A program made the position numbers and the translations under genes. Of a stretch of DNA of 64,000 nucleotides, positions 17,966 through 27,579 are shown one piece after another. Position 1 is the stretch's first letter. Each line of letters opens with the position of its first letter. Origin of the DNA: Aeromonas schubertii (GTDB lineage: Bacteria > Pseudomonadota > Gammaproteobacteria > Enterobacterales > Aeromonadaceae). The stretch covers positions 62,001 through 126,000 of the forward strand of contig NZ_CDDB01000028.1 in assembly GCF_000820105.1 (NCBI RefSeq). The letters run 5' to 3'. The notes beneath the pieces were generated by a model. It was not told where the DNA came from. It was given only the letters and a program-made list of their open reading frames with translations, and did no database searches.

Positions 17966-19813
17966 ATGAGCGAGCAGTTTGACAGCAAGGCCTTCCTCAA
18001 GGTCGTGACCCACCAGAGCGGTGTCTATCGCATGTATGACGCCGGCGGCGTTGTCATCTACGTGGGCAAGGCCAAGGATCTTAAAAAAAGGCTCTCCTCC
18101 TACTTTCGCAAACAGGTCGACAGCGCCAAGACCCGCGCCCTGGTGAGCCAGATCGCCGACATTCAGGTGGTGGTGACCCACACCGAGACCGAGGCGCTGA
18201 TCCTCGAGCACAACCTCATCAAGCAGTACCAGCCGCGCTACAACGTGCTGCTGCGGGACGACAAGTCCTACCCCTGGATCATCATCACCGATCAGCGCCA
18301 CCCGCGCATCGGGATGCACCGTGGGTCGCGCAAGGTGAAGGGGGAGTACTTCGGACCTTACCCCTCTGGCGGTGCGGTGCGCGAGAGCCTGCACCTGATG
18401 CAGAAGATCTTCCCGGTGCGCCAGTGCGAGGACGCCGTCTATGCCAACCGCTCGCGCCCCTGTCTCATGTACCAGCTCAAGCGCTGCGCCGGCCCCTGTG
18501 TGGCGGGGCTGGTGAGTGACGAGGAGTACCAACGCCAGGTGGAGCTGGCGCGCCTCTTCCTGGCCGGCAAGAACCAGGAGGTGATTGGCCGGCTGGTGGC
18601 TAGGATGGAGACGGCGAGCCTGGAACTGCGTTTCGAGGAGGCGGCCCGTTTTCGCGATCAGATCCAGGCCCTGCGCCGGGTGACCGAGCAGCAGTCGGTG
18701 AGCGGCAACGTGCTGGACGATCTCGACGTGGTGGGGGTGGCCCAGGAGCAGGGCACCGCCTGTGTGCACGTGCTCTTTATCCGCCAGGGCAAGGTGCTCG
18801 GCTCGCGTAGCTACTTTCCAAAGGTGCCGAGTGACACGCCCCTGGACGAGGTGGTGCAATCCTTCCTGCTGCAATTTTATCTCTCGGGTCACTCCGGTCG
18901 GCAGATCCCGAGCGAGGTGTTGCTCGATGTGGCCCTCGAGGATGAATCGGTCATCGCCGACACCCTGGCGCAGACCGCCGGCTACAAGGTGCGGGTGGTG
19001 AGCCGCACCCGCGCCGAGCGGGCCCGATTTATCAAGCTTGCCAGCACCAATGCGCTCACCGCACTGCAATCGCGTCTGGCTCACAAGAGCACCATGGGTG
19101 AGCGACTGCGCCAGCTCGAGGAGCTGCTCGAGCTGGAGACGCCGATCGCACGGATGGAGTGTTTCGATATCTCTCACACCATGGGGGAGCGCACCGTGGC
19201 CTCCTGCGTGGTGTTTGGTCGCGAGGGGCCGGTGGGCGGCGAATATCGCCGCTTCAACATCGAGGGGATCACCGGGGGCGATGATTATGCCGCCATGGAG
19301 CAGGCCCTGGAGCGCCGTTTTGCCAAGCAACAGGATCCGGACAAGGTACCGGACGTGCTGTTTATCGATGGCGGCCTCGGCCAGTTGCGCCGGGCCGAGG
19401 AGATCCTCGCCAGCCAGCAGGAGCGGCTCGGTGGCAAGCAGCCTCTGCTTATCGGGGTGGCCAAGGGGGTGACCCGAAAGGCGGGTCTCGAGACGCTGAT
19501 CATCGGCGACAGCCACGAGGAGCTGCACCTGCCGGTGGATATGCCGGCACTGCACCTCATTCAGCACATTCGCGACGAGTCCCACCGCTTCGCCATCACC
19601 GGCCACCGGGCACGGCGCGCCAAGGCGCGGGTATCGAGCTCACTCGAGGAGATCCCGGGGGTCGGCCCCAAGCGGCGGCAGGCGCTGCTTAAATATCTGG
19701 GAGGACTGCAGGAGGTCAAGCGTGCCGGGGTTGAGGAGCTGGCCAAGGTGCCCGGCATCAGCGAGGCCCTGGCCGAGGCGATCCACGCCGCGTTTCACGG
19801 TGCAAACGGGTGA
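17966..19813 (+). CDS. uvrC: Excinuclease ABC subunit C
   Basis: Nuclease of nucleotide excision repair; makes both incisions around UvrB-bound damage. The 615-residue protein has a GIY-YIG domain ([25 protein letters not shown], about residues 13-90), cysteines in CAGPC, a UVR domain near 205-240, an RNase-H-like domain with [11 protein letters not shown], and C-terminal helix-hairpin-helix motifs ([13 protein letters not shown]). A GGAG ribosome site precedes the ATG. Confidence 0.97.
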   Translation: MSEQFDSKAFLKVVTHQSGVYRMYDAGGVVIYVGKAKDLKKRLSSYFRKQVDSAKTRALVSQIADIQVVVTHTETEALILEHNLIKQYQPRYNVLLRDDKSYPWIIITDQRHPRIGMHRGSRKVKGEYFGPYPSGGAVRESLHLMQKIFPVRQCEDAVYANRSRPCLMYQLKRCAGPCVAGLVSDEEYQRQVELARLFLAGKNQEVIGRLVARMETASLELRFEEAARFRDQIQALRRVTEQQSVSGNVLDDLDVVGVAQEQGTACVHVLFIRQGKVLGSRSYFPKVPSDTPLDEVVQSFLLQFYLSGHSGRQIPSEVLLDVALEDESVIADTLAQTAGYKVRVVSRTRAERARFIKLASTNALTALQSRLAHKSTMGERLRQLEELLELETPIARMECFDISHTMGERTVASCVVFGREGPVGGEYRRFNIEGITGGDDYAAMEQALERRFAKQQDPDKVPDVLFIDGGLGQLRRAEEILASQQERLGGKQPLLIGVAKGVTRKAGLETLIIGDSHEELHLPVDMPALHLIQHIRDESHRFAITGHRARRAKARVSSSLEEIPGVGPKRRQALLKYLGGLQEVKRAGVEELAKVPGISEALAEAIHAAFHGANG

Positions 19814-19913
19814 CGCACAGACGGTGGGGTGACATAATGGCGGGGCCTGCCAGGCAGGTACTCTCAGGCGGCACTGCCGCCTCTCGCTCGCACAGATGAA
19901 GTGGCTGACAATA

Positions 19914-20468
19914 ATGACCAATATCCCCAATCTCCTGACCTACTTCCGGATCTTGCTGATCCCCTTCTTCATCGTTCTCTTCTATCTCCCCTATGAGTGG
20001 TCCTATCTGGCGGCGGCCATCGTCTTCATCCTGGCGGCGGTCACCGACTGGTTCGATGGCTATCTGGCGCGCAAGCTCAACCAGTCCACCGCGTTTGGCG
20101 CCTTCCTCGATCCGGTGGCCGACAAGATCATGGTGGCGGCCGCCCTGGTGGTTATCGTCGAGCACTACAACACCGTCTGGGTCACCATCCCTGCGCTGAC
20201 CATGATTGGCCGCGAGATCCTCATCTCGGCCCTGCGCGAATGGATGGCCGAGATTGGCAAGCGCTCCGCCGTTGCCGTGGGCTGGATTGGCAAGTGGAAG
20301 ACCACCATCCAGATGATTTCGCTCACCGGCCTCATTTGGCAGTACAACATCTGGATGGTGTGGCTTGCCTATGTGCTGCTCTATGTGGCCACCGTGCTCA
20401 CCTTCTGGTCCATGTTCCAGTACCTCAAGGCGGCCTGGGCCGATCTCAGCTACCACTCCCGTTTTTAA
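19914..20468 (+). CDS. pgsA: CDP-diacylglycerol-glycerol-3-phosphate 3-phosphatidyltransferase
   Basis: Makes phosphatidylglycerophosphate, the committed step to phosphatidylglycerol and cardiolipin. About 184 residues, hydrophobic, with the CDP-alcohol phosphatidyltransferase motif DG-x2-AR-x8-G-x3-D-x3-D clearly seen in [19 protein letters not shown] and PVADK. An ATG at 19896 is also in frame; the ATG at 19914 gives an N-terminus ([17 protein letters not shown]) closer to the family. A GGCGG/CCGCC hairpin without a T run lies at 19867-19881, between uvrC and pgsA. Confidence 0.94.
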   Translation: MTNIPNLLTYFRILLIPFFIVLFYLPYEWSYLAAAIVFILAAVTDWFDGYLARKLNQSTAFGAFLDPVADKIMVAAALVVIVEHYNTVWVTIPALTMIGREILISALREWMAEIGKRSAVAVGWIGKWKTTIQMISLTGLIWQYNIWMVWLAYVLLYVATVLTFWSMFQYLKAAWADLSYHSRF

Positions 20469-20579
20469 GCCCCCTTCATGGGTTGGGGCCCCGTCATGGG
20501 GCCCGACGGGTTTCGCGCCGCTCTTTTCACCAAACGGCGCAAAAAACGCCCGAACGATCAGGCAATTAACTTTTTTGGG

Positions 20580-20607
20580 TTGACTCGTTGGCGCAAGCCG
20601 ATAGAAT
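20580..20607 (+). promoter_or_regulatory. Sigma-70 promoter of the tRNA operon
   Basis: TTGACT (20580-20585), a 16-base spacer and TAGAAT (20602-20607), followed by a G+C-rich discriminator GCGGCC, which is typical of stringently controlled stable RNA promoters. The first tRNA begins 33 bases later. Confidence 0.8.
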
Positions 20608-20640
20608 GCGGCCTCACAGTCAGGGCGAAAGCCAAGACAG

Positions 20641-20716
<76 letters not shown>

Positions 20717-20734
20717 AACTCTCTTAGAGAGCAT

Positions 20735-20808
20735 GGCGCGTTAACAAAGCGGTTATGTAGCGGATTGCAAATCCGCCTAGTCCGGTTCGACTCCGGAACG
20801 CGCCTCCA
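20735..20808 (+). tRNA. cysT: tRNA-Cys (GCA)
   Basis: 74 bases, acceptor GGCGCGT/ACGCGCC, encoded CCA, anticodon loop TTGCAAA giving GCA. It lies 18 bases after tRNA-Gly. Confidence 0.97.
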
Positions 20809-20851
20809 TATTCCAGGGCCCGCAGTGCGGGCCCTATTACAATCAGATACC

Positions 20852-20937
20852 GCCCGGATGGTGAAATCGGTAGACACAAGGGATTTAAAATCCCTCGACC
20901 TTTGGTTGTGCGGGTTCGAGTCCCGCTCCGGGCACCA
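20852..20937 (+). tRNA. leuZ: tRNA-Leu (TAA)
   Basis: 86 bases with a long variable arm, acceptor GCCCGGA/TCCGGGC, encoded CCA, anticodon stem AGGGA/TCCCT with loop TTTAAAA giving TAA. Last gene of the array. Confidence 0.97.
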
Positions 20938-20968
20938 GTTAAAATGATTGTAAAAACATATGCTTACG

Positions 20969-20996
20969 AAAGGCCACTCCAACGAGTGGCCTTTTT
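20969..20996 (+). terminator. Terminator of the tRNA operon
   Basis: 11-bp stem AAAGGCCACTC/GAGTGGCCTTT with loop CAAC and a T run, 31 bases after tRNA-Leu. Confidence 0.93.
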
Positions 20997-21015
20997 CGTT
21001 TGTGCACATCACCTG

Positions 21016-21037
21016 CAAAGTGGCGACAAAGTGGCGA
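21016..21037 (+). repeat. Tandem 11-bp repeat (two copies)
   Basis: CAAAGTGGCGA occurs twice head to tail just downstream of the tRNA operon terminator. The stretch 20997-21427 holds no credible gene; it contains this repeat, a hexamer tract and the glnK control sites. Confidence 0.75.
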
Positions 21038-21078
21038 CAGAATTCTCGAGGAGCCTGAAGGCAGGGCCGGTCAGACTC

Positions 21079-21162
21079 TTCTGCTTCTGCTTCTGCTTCT
21101 GCTTCTGCTTCTGCTTCTGCTTCTGCCTCTGCCTCTGCCTCTGCCTCTGCCTCTGCCTCTGT
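21079..21162 (+). repeat. Hexanucleotide microsatellite (14 units)
   Basis: Eight TTCTGC units (21079-21126) followed by five CTCTGC units and one CTCTGT unit. One strand is pyrimidine-rich. A tract of this purity is prone to slippage. No credible reading frame uses it, so any effect would be on spacing or DNA shape upstream of glnK. Confidence 0.92.
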
Positions 21163-21242
21163 GGTGTGGTTGTGGGGCACAGCAAGCGACATGCGCTCTC
21201 GGGCCCCTCTCTTCTCTGTGACTCCCTGTGACATGCCTTTTT

Positions 21243-21268
21243 TTGGTGCAACCACGGGGTTGCACCAA
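21243..21268. repeat. Perfect inverted repeat upstream of glnK
   Basis: 11-bp arms TTGGTGCAACC/GGTTGCACCAA around ACGG, with no T run after it. The arms contain TGGTGCA and TGCACCA, the two NtrC half-sites in outward order, and the right arm overlaps the candidate NtrC site. Confidence 0.6.
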
Positions 21269-21277
21269 TAGTGTGCA
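21261..21277. promoter_or_regulatory. Candidate NtrC enhancer site for glnK-amtB
   Basis: TGCACCAATAGTGTGCA matches the NtrC pattern TGCACCA-N3-TGGTGCA at 12 of 14 defined positions. It is centred about 130 bases upstream of the predicted sigma-54 start site, a usual enhancer distance. Predicted only. Confidence 0.6.
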
Positions 21278-21371
21278 TCCTGATGGTGCTGCTGCGCCTT
21301 GATTGGGATTGAGGGGAGGGGATGAGGCCGTGAATGATTGTATTTTATTGATATTTAAAGATTAAATTTTT

Positions 21372-21387
21372 TGGCACGGGATTTGAT
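21372..21387 (+). promoter_or_regulatory. Candidate sigma-54 promoter of glnK
   Basis: TGGCAC at -24 is perfect and is followed, at the right spacing, by TTGAT in place of the -12 consensus TTGC(A/T). GG is present; the -12 GC reads GA. A TTGCA lies further downstream but at the wrong distance. glnK starts about 40 bases downstream. Confidence 0.55.
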
Positions 21388-21427
21388 TGATTGCATCCGG
21401 GAACACCTAAGGATTGGGAGAAACCAG

Positions 21428-21766
21428 ATGAAGTTAATCACTGCCATTATCAAACCCTTCAAACTCGACGATGTGCGCGAGGCCATCGCGGATCTGGGCG
21501 TCGAGGGGCTGACCGTCTCCGAAGTGAAGGGATTCGGTCGTCAGAAGGGGCACACCGAGCTCTATCGCGGCGCCGAATATCAGGTCGACTTTCTGCCCAA
21601 GGTCAAGCTGGAGATAGCCACAGTGGCTGAGAACGTGGAGCAGATCATCGAGGCGATCTGTTCGGCGGCCTACACCGGCAAGATCGGTGACGGCAAGATC
21701 TTCGTCTATGACCTGCAGCACGCCGTACGGATCCGTACCGGCGAGAGCGATGCCGAAGCCCTGTAA
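21428..21766 (+). CDS. glnK: Nitrogen regulatory protein P-II GlnK
   Basis: Trimeric PII signal protein that senses 2-oxoglutarate, ATP and ADP; when not uridylylated it blocks AmtB. 112 residues, with the T-loop sequence KGHTELYRGAEYQVDF and the uridylylation site Y51, and the C-terminal signature GKIGDGKIFV. The ATG at 21428 (GGGAG upstream) is preferred to an in-frame extension of 19 codons. Followed after 18 bases by amtB, the standard glnK-amtB pair. Confidence 0.97.
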   Translation: MKLITAIIKPFKLDDVREAIADLGVEGLTVSEVKGFGRQKGHTELYRGAEYQVDFLPKVKLEIATVAENVEQIIEAICSAAYTGKIGDGKIFVYDLQHAVRIRTGESDAEAL

Positions 21767-21784
21767 TATTCAAGGAGAAGTGAC

Positions 21785-23026
21785 ATGGACGAGTTGACCA
21801 AATCCGTAACCGAGCTGCGCTTTGCGCTCGATACCTTTTATCTGTTGATGTCCGGGGCCCTGGTGATGTGGATGGCGGCCGGATTTGCCATGCTGGAGGC
21901 CGGCCTGGTTCGGGCCAAGAACACCACCGAGATCCTGACCAAGAACGTGCTGCTCTATGCCATCGCCTGCGTCATGTATCTGCTCGTTGGCTACAACCTG
22001 ATGTATGTGGACAACACGGCCGGTGGCTGGTTGCCGAGCCTGGGTGCCCTGTTGGGGAGTCAGGCCGAGGGGGCGGGGCACTCTCTGGAGTCGGATTTCT
22101 TCTTCCAGGTGGTGTTTGTGGCTACCGCCACTTCCATCGTCTCGGGCGCCGTGGCCGAGCGGATGAAGCTCTGGTCCTTCCTGCTCTTTTGCGTGGTGAT
22201 GACCGGGTTTATCTACCCCATGGAAGGCTACTGGACCTGGGGCGGCGGTTTCTTGAAAGAGGCGGGCTTTAGCGATTTTGCGGGCTCGGGGATCGTCCAC
22301 CTGGCCGGCGCGGCAGCCGCTCTCTCCGGCGTGATGTTGCTGGGCGCTCGGCGCGGCAAGTATGGCAAGGATGGGGCCATCTATCCCATCCCCGGCTCCA
22401 ACCTCCCCCTGGCGACCCTGGGGACCCTGATCCTCTGGATGGGTTGGTTTGGCTTTAACGGCGGCTCCCAGCTGGTGCTCTCCAGCGCCGCCGATGCGAC
22501 CGCCATTGGCAAGGTATTCGTCAACACCAATGCCGCCGCCGCCACCGGAGCCCTGGGGGCGCTGTTGGTGACCAAGCTCACCTGGGGTAAGGCCGACTTG
22601 ACCATGGTGCTTAACGGTGCCCTGGCCGGGCTGGTGGCCATCACCGCCGATCCTGCCTCGCCGACACCGCTGTTTGCCTCCCTGATCGGTGTGCTGGCGG
22701 GAGCCCTGGTGGTCTATGCCATCGTCTGCTTCGACAAGCTCAAAATTGACGATCCGGTCGGGGCCCTCTCGGTGCATGGGGTGTGCGGCCTGTTTGGCCT
22801 GCTGGTGGTGCCTCTCTCCAACGAGGCGGCCAGCTTCAGTGGTCAGTTGCTCGGGGCGGCCGTCATCTTCGGTTGGGTCTTCCTCTCCTCCTTGCTGGTA
22901 TGGAGCCTGCTCAAGGCCACCCTGGGCCTGCGCGTCTCCGAAGAGGAGGAGCTGATGGGGGTCGACGTGCACGAGTGCGGTATCGATGCCTATCCGGAGT
23001 TTGTGACCGTCAAGTCCAGCCTCTGA
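21785..23026 (+). CDS. amtB: Ammonium transporter AmtB
   Basis: Trimeric ammonium channel of 413 residues with about 11 membrane helices. The pore twin histidines are H172 (VHLAG) and H331 (SVHGVCG); the ammonium transporter signature FNGGSQLVLS and the GlnK-contact loop are present. The N-terminus starts near the first helix and shows no clear signal peptide. An AAGGAG ribosome site precedes the ATG. Co-transcribed with glnK. Confidence 0.96.
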   Translation: MDELTKSVTELRFALDTFYLLMSGALVMWMAAGFAMLEAGLVRAKNTTEILTKNVLLYAIACVMYLLVGYNLMYVDNTAGGWLPSLGALLGSQAEGAGHSLESDFFFQVVFVATATSIVSGAVAERMKLWSFLLFCVVMTGFIYPMEGYWTWGGGFLKEAGFSDFAGSGIVHLAGAAAALSGVMLLGARRGKYGKDGAIYPIPGSNLPLATLGTLILWMGWFGFNGGSQLVLSSAADATAIGKVFVNTNAAAATGALGALLVTKLTWGKADLTMVLNGALAGLVAITADPASPTPLFASLIGVLAGALVVYAIVCFDKLKIDDPVGALSVHGVCGLFGLLVVPLSNEAASFSGQLLGAAVIFGWVFLSSLLVWSLLKATLGLRVSEEEELMGVDVHECGIDAYPEFVTVKSSL

Positions 23027-23040
23027 GGCTTACCCTTCAG

Positions 23041-23073
23041 ACGGGCCGGGGTTCTCCCCGGCCCGTTCTTTTT
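23041..23073 (+). terminator. Terminator after amtB
   Basis: 11-bp G+C stem ACGGGCCGGGG/CCCCGGCCCGT with loop TTCT and TCTTTTT. Confidence 0.93.
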
Positions 23074-23123
23074 GGGCGACACTCAGTGGCAGTGTGTGAT
23101 GCGGCGACAGGAGAGGGGGAAGC

Positions 23124-23792
23124 ATGAGATCGTTGCTGATGATGCTCTGGTTGGCATCGGCCCCGCTGTGGGGGGCCCAGTGGCGGCTGGAGCGCTCGGT
23201 GGATGGGGTGACGCTCTGGAGCCAGCCCCGGCCCCCGGAGTCTTATCTGGCCTTGCGTCTTGAGATGCGGGTACGGGCCGCTCCCGCAGCCCTGCTCAGG
23301 GTGCTGCGCGACACCTCTCGCCATCGGCTCTGGCTGCCCCAGAGTCGGGAAGTACGTCTGTTGGCGCGTCCGTCCCCGGGAACCGATCTGGTTTATACCC
23401 TGCTGGTGGCCCCCTGGCCGGCGGCGGATCGCGAGCTCATCACCCGCTCCCATCTCAGTTGGGGGGAAGATTGCCGCCTCGTGTTGGTAGTGCAGGCGGA
23501 GCCCGATGCGCGGCCCTCGCACCCGCAGCGAGTGCGGATCCGGCACAGTAGCGGACGCTGGGAGGCCCTTCCTATGGGCGATGGCACCACGCTCGTTCGC
23601 CTCGAGAGTTACACCCATCCGGGGGGCTCGCTACCGGCCTGGCTGGTCAATCCCATGGCCATGAGGGCAGCACTGGAGGGATTTAGTGCCATCCGGACCT
23701 TGATGCAGGTTGCCCCTCAGGAGGCATCGGATTGTGAACCCTGTGCGAAGGCTCGCTGCCAGAGAGCCAGCATGGGGTCACCCAGCAAATAG
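23124..23792 (+). CDS. Secreted START-domain protein
   Basis: 222 residues. The first 18 form a signal peptide (LLMMLWLASAPLWGA); the rest resembles the StAR-related lipid-transfer fold: W-R-x-E-x-SxDGVTLWS at the start, VLRDTSRHRLWLP, VYTLLVAPWPAADREL and a C-terminal helix. Bacterial periplasmic START proteins are of unknown ligand. GAGAGGGGGAAGC precedes the ATG. The last 76 bases overlap the 3' end of the convergent macrodomain gene. The tail after about residue 195 is low in conservation cues and may be recent. Confidence 0.75.
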   Translation: MRSLLMMLWLASAPLWGAQWRLERSVDGVTLWSQPRPPESYLALRLEMRVRAAPAALLRVLRDTSRHRLWLPQSREVRLLARPSPGTDLVYTLLVAPWPAADRELITRSHLSWGEDCRLVLVVQAEPDARPSHPQRVRIRHSSGRWEALPMGDGTTLVRLESYTHPGGSLPAWLVNPMAMRAALEGFSAIRTLMQVAPQEASDCEPCAKARCQRASMGSPSK

Positions 23793-24247
23793 AAGTGCAG
23801 CTCCAACTCGGCAAACTCAGGTCTGCGGCAGGTTGCCAGCGCGATGGAGGCCGCCTCGGCCGGAGGGAAGCCGTACACGCCGCAAGAGATAGCGGGCAGT
23901 GCCACCGAGTGGCAGCCGTGCTCAAGAGCCAGGGTCAGGGCGTTGTGATAGGCCCGAGCCAGGGTATTGGCCGGAGCAGGATCATGGCCGTAGACAGGGC
24001 CCACGGTGTGAATGATATAGCGAGCCGTCAGTCTGCCAGCCTGGGTGATGCGTGCCTCCCCCGGGGGGCAGCGCAGGCCGCTGTGCAGCGGCAGGGCCTG
24101 GCAGGCCGTGAGCAGATCTGGCCCTGCTGCCCGGTGAATGGCGCCATCGACGCCACCGCCTCCCAGTAGTGAGGGGTTGGCGGCGTTGACGATGGCATCA
24201 ACCCGGGCCCGGGTGATATCCCCTTGATGTAGGTACAGTTGTCCCAT
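23717..24247 (-). CDS. Macrodomain protein (O-acetyl-ADP-ribose deacetylase type)
   Basis: 176-residue protein that is one macrodomain. It has the YmdB/MacroD signatures: GDIT at 9-12, NAANPSLLGGGGVDGAI (N21, N24, G29-G32, D34) and the substrate loop GVYGFP at 123-128. Enzymes of this class remove ADP-ribose from proteins or deacetylate O-acetyl-ADP-ribose; E. coli YmdB also inhibits RNase III. Which role applies here is unknown. On the minus strand it follows the TPR gene after 31 bases and overlaps the convergent START gene. Confidence 0.88.
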   Translation of the reverse strand: MGQLYLHQGDITRARVDAIVNAANPSLLGGGGVDGAIHRAAGPDLLTACQALPLHSGLRCPPGEARITQAGRLTARYIIHTVGPVYGHDPAPANTLARAYHNALTLALEHGCHSVALPAISCGVYGFPPAEAASIALATCRRPEFAELELHFYLLGDPMLALWQRAFAQGSQSDAS

Positions 24248-24278
24248 GGCGGCTTCTCTCTGGGGAGCCCCGGTTTAC

Positions 24279-24761
24279 TCACCAGGTGCGGTCAAGGTCG
24301 TCGGCATAGAGCTCGATGGCGCGTCGATAGGCGCGGATCGTCTCATCGTTGGTGGTGGAGACCAGCAGGCGCAGCAGCAGGGCAACTGCCTCCTTGTGCT
24401 GGCCGAGGTTGTAGAGGCACATGGCGTAGAAGGGCGCTATCTCCTGCGCCTCGGGAAATTCCCGGCGGGTCTGCTCAAAGTAGCCCAGGGCCTCGGTATA
24501 GTGGCCCAGAGTGCGCAAGGTGCTGGCCAGTCCCAGCAGCGCATCGAGACGCTCGTCGGGGGCGAGGGTTCCGGCCAGTGCCCCCTGGTAATGGGGAACG
24601 GCCTCCTGCTCGGCACCCTGATTGTCAAAGGACCAGGCGATGTGCAGATGGGCCCGGGCCGCCAGTTCCGGCTTGTCGAGCAGTGGGGTGAGCAGGGCCC
24701 TGCTCTCCTCGTCGCGCCCCTCCTTGCGAAGGGTGATGGCTTCGTCGATGGTGTGGGTCAT
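24279..24761 (-). CDS. Tetratricopeptide repeat protein
   Basis: 160-residue soluble protein made of helical repeats of the TPR_5 type (for example AHLHIAWSFDNQGAEQEAVPHYQGAL and LGLASTLRTLGHYTEALGYFEQ, shown here in part). It probably acts as a binding scaffold; no partner is known. GGAG stands before the ATG. It lies between a LysR gene upstream and the macrodomain gene downstream, all on the minus strand with short gaps, so one transcript is possible. A strong hairpin without a T run (24821-24847) spans the end of the LysR gene. Confidence 0.8.
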   Translation of the reverse strand: MTHTIDEAITLRKEGRDEESRALLTPLLDKPELAARAHLHIAWSFDNQGAEQEAVPHYQGALAGTLAPDERLDALLGLASTLRTLGHYTEALGYFEQTRREFPEAQEIAPFYAMCLYNLGQHKEAVALLLRLLVSTTNDETIRAYRRAIELYADDLDRTW

Positions 24762-24831
24762 CCTGGACTCCTCGTAGGTCGATGGAGAGCCATCATGATG
24801 GTTTCCGTTTCACCGGACAAGCTCTTCCCCC

Positions 24832-25701
24832 TCAACGGGGGTAGAGCGCCAGTTGCTGCAGGGTGTCACAGAAGGCGGTGAGGGCCGGGCTCCGGGGCTC
24901 GGCCGGGCACATCAAGCCAATGGGCCAACTGGCGTCGGGTCCGGTCAGTGGCAGGATTTTCACGCCCGGGTGATCGACGGGAATGGAGGAGGGGAGCAGG
25001 GTCCAGGCGATCCCGGCCGCTGCCATGGTGATGCCGGCGGTAAAGTCACTCAAGGGGTCGAGGTGGGCAAACGGCGTTCCCAGTTGCGCCAGGTAGTGGA
25101 GCAGGTGATCGTGGAAGGCCGGGGCCTTCTCCCGGCGCAATATGGCAAGGGGATAGGCTGCCAGCCCGGTGATGTCGGTTATCGCTGGATAGTCGGCGGG
25201 GAGCACCGCCACCAGATGAGAGTGCAGCAAGGGGCGGAAGAACCAGCCGCGTGGGGCCGGCAGGCGACAGCATCCCAGATCCAGCTTGCCCTCCAGCAGG
25301 GCACGCAGCTGGTGGTGGGTGGAGAGATCGTGCAAGGTGATCTTCACCTCGGGGTGGTGCTGGCGAAACGAGGCGATGGCCTGTGGCAGCAACAGGCGTA
25401 CCGGAGCCCCGAAGCCGATGCGAAGCGTCCCCCGGGTACCGGCCAGTACCTCCTGGGCCAGCCTGGGGAGGCGCTCGCTGCGCTCGACAAGCACACGGGC
25501 CTCGTCCAGCAGGGCGACCCCCAGCGCCGTGAGCCGGGTCGCTCCCGGGCTGCGCTCGAAGAGAGGCGCGCCCAGTTGTGCCTCCAGGCGCTTGAGCTGT
25601 TTGCTCAGGGCCGACTGGGTCAGGCTCAGGCGCTGGGCCGCCTGACCAAAGTGCAGTTGCTCGCTCAAGGTCACGAATGCACGCAGATCCCTTAACTCCA
25701 T
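24832..25701 (-). CDS. LysR-family transcriptional regulator
   Basis: 289 residues: winged helix-turn-helix at about 3-62 (FVTLSEQLHFGQAAQRLSLTQ and SALSKQLKRLE) and a substrate-binding effector domain after about 88. It diverges from the bglC-like gene, with an inverted repeat in the 99-base gap, so it probably controls that gene. The open frame continues far upstream on the minus strand as antisense of the glucosidase; the real start is the ATG at 25701 (or 25704), with GGAGG at 25706-25710. The inducer is unknown; an aryl-glucoside or its phosphate is a guess from context. Confidence 0.88.
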   Translation of the reverse strand: MELRDLRAFVTLSEQLHFGQAAQRLSLTQSALSKQLKRLEAQLGAPLFERSPGATRLTALGVALLDEARVLVERSERLPRLAQEVLAGTRGTLRIGFGAPVRLLLPQAIASFRQHHPEVKITLHDLSTHHQLRALLEGKLDLGCCRLPAPRGWFFRPLLHSHLVAVLPADYPAITDITGLAAYPLAILRREKAPAFHDHLLHYLAQLGTPFAHLDPLSDFTAGITMAAAGIAWTLLPSSIPVDHPGVKILPLTGPDASWPIGLMCPAEPRSPALTAFCDTLQQLALYPR

Positions 25702-25725
25702 CATTCCTCCGGGGAATATTAAAAG

Positions 25726-25744
25726 GTCCAATATATCATTGGAC
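25726..25744. promoter_or_regulatory. Inverted repeat, candidate LysR operator
   Basis: GTCCAAT-ATATC-ATTGGAC, perfect 7-bp arms with a 5-base centre, in the only intergenic region shared by the LysR gene and the glucosidase. Size and placement suit a LysR-type operator. Confidence 0.6.
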
Positions 25745-25770
25745 GGAATTGGCCAAGAGCGCAATCCTAA

Positions 25771-27240
<1,470 letters not shown>

Positions 27241-27292
27241 TTGTCATAAAAAGGGTCTACGCTTGAATCCTTCTCTTGAGCGTGGAGGCATC

Positions 27293-27493
27293 ATGGAGAG
27301 AATGAGACTCTATCGAGCTGCATGCAGGCTGGTGGCCCGGGACCCCTTTACCCTCGACAATGCCCGCGCTCTGGAACGTCTGGAGGCGCGGGCAGAAGGG
27401 GAGGAGCGGCTGCTGATCGCCACCCTCTGGGTCGGCTTGCTGGAGCGGGGAGACGAGGGGCTGACCCGTTATATTCATCGGGAAGAGAACTGA
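27293..27493 (+). CDS. 66-residue helical protein of unknown function, copy 1
   Basis: Small charged protein beginning MERMRLYRAACRLVARD. It shares with the next gene the pattern DPFTL-x2-A-x-ALE-x-LE, then GEE-x-LLIA-x-W, at the same positions and with the same total length, so the two are paralogues. No signal peptide or membrane helix; mostly amphipathic helix. A GGAGG ribosome site precedes the ATG at 27293; the open frame extends 10 codons further upstream without a ribosome site. A terminator begins at its stop codon, so it ends its own transcript. I do not recognise the family. Confidence 0.65.
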   Translation: MERMRLYRAACRLVARDPFTLDNARALERLEARAEGEERLLIATLWVGLLERGDEGLTRYIHREEN

Positions 27494-27517
27494 CCCGCCC
27501 CGATGGCGGGATCTTTT
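27494..27517 (+). terminator. Terminator after the first 66-residue gene
   Basis: 6-bp stem CCCGCC/GGCGGG with a 5-base loop, followed by ATCTTTTCT; starts right after the stop codon. Confidence 0.75.
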
Positions 27518-27579
27518 CTATCCTGTTGGTGATGATCCCGTGCCGCCCCGCATCGGGGCCACATCAGGAGGAGATAACG

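Noticed and set aside
20497-20516. GGGGCCCC-GTCAT-GGGGCCC hairpin after pgsA as its terminator
   Set aside because: Stable hairpin, but no T run follows, so termination cannot be claimed.
20902-21231. 109-codon plus-strand frame with Cys-Phe repeats
   Set aside because: Starts inside tRNA-Leu and gets its repeats from the hexamer tract; no ribosome site.
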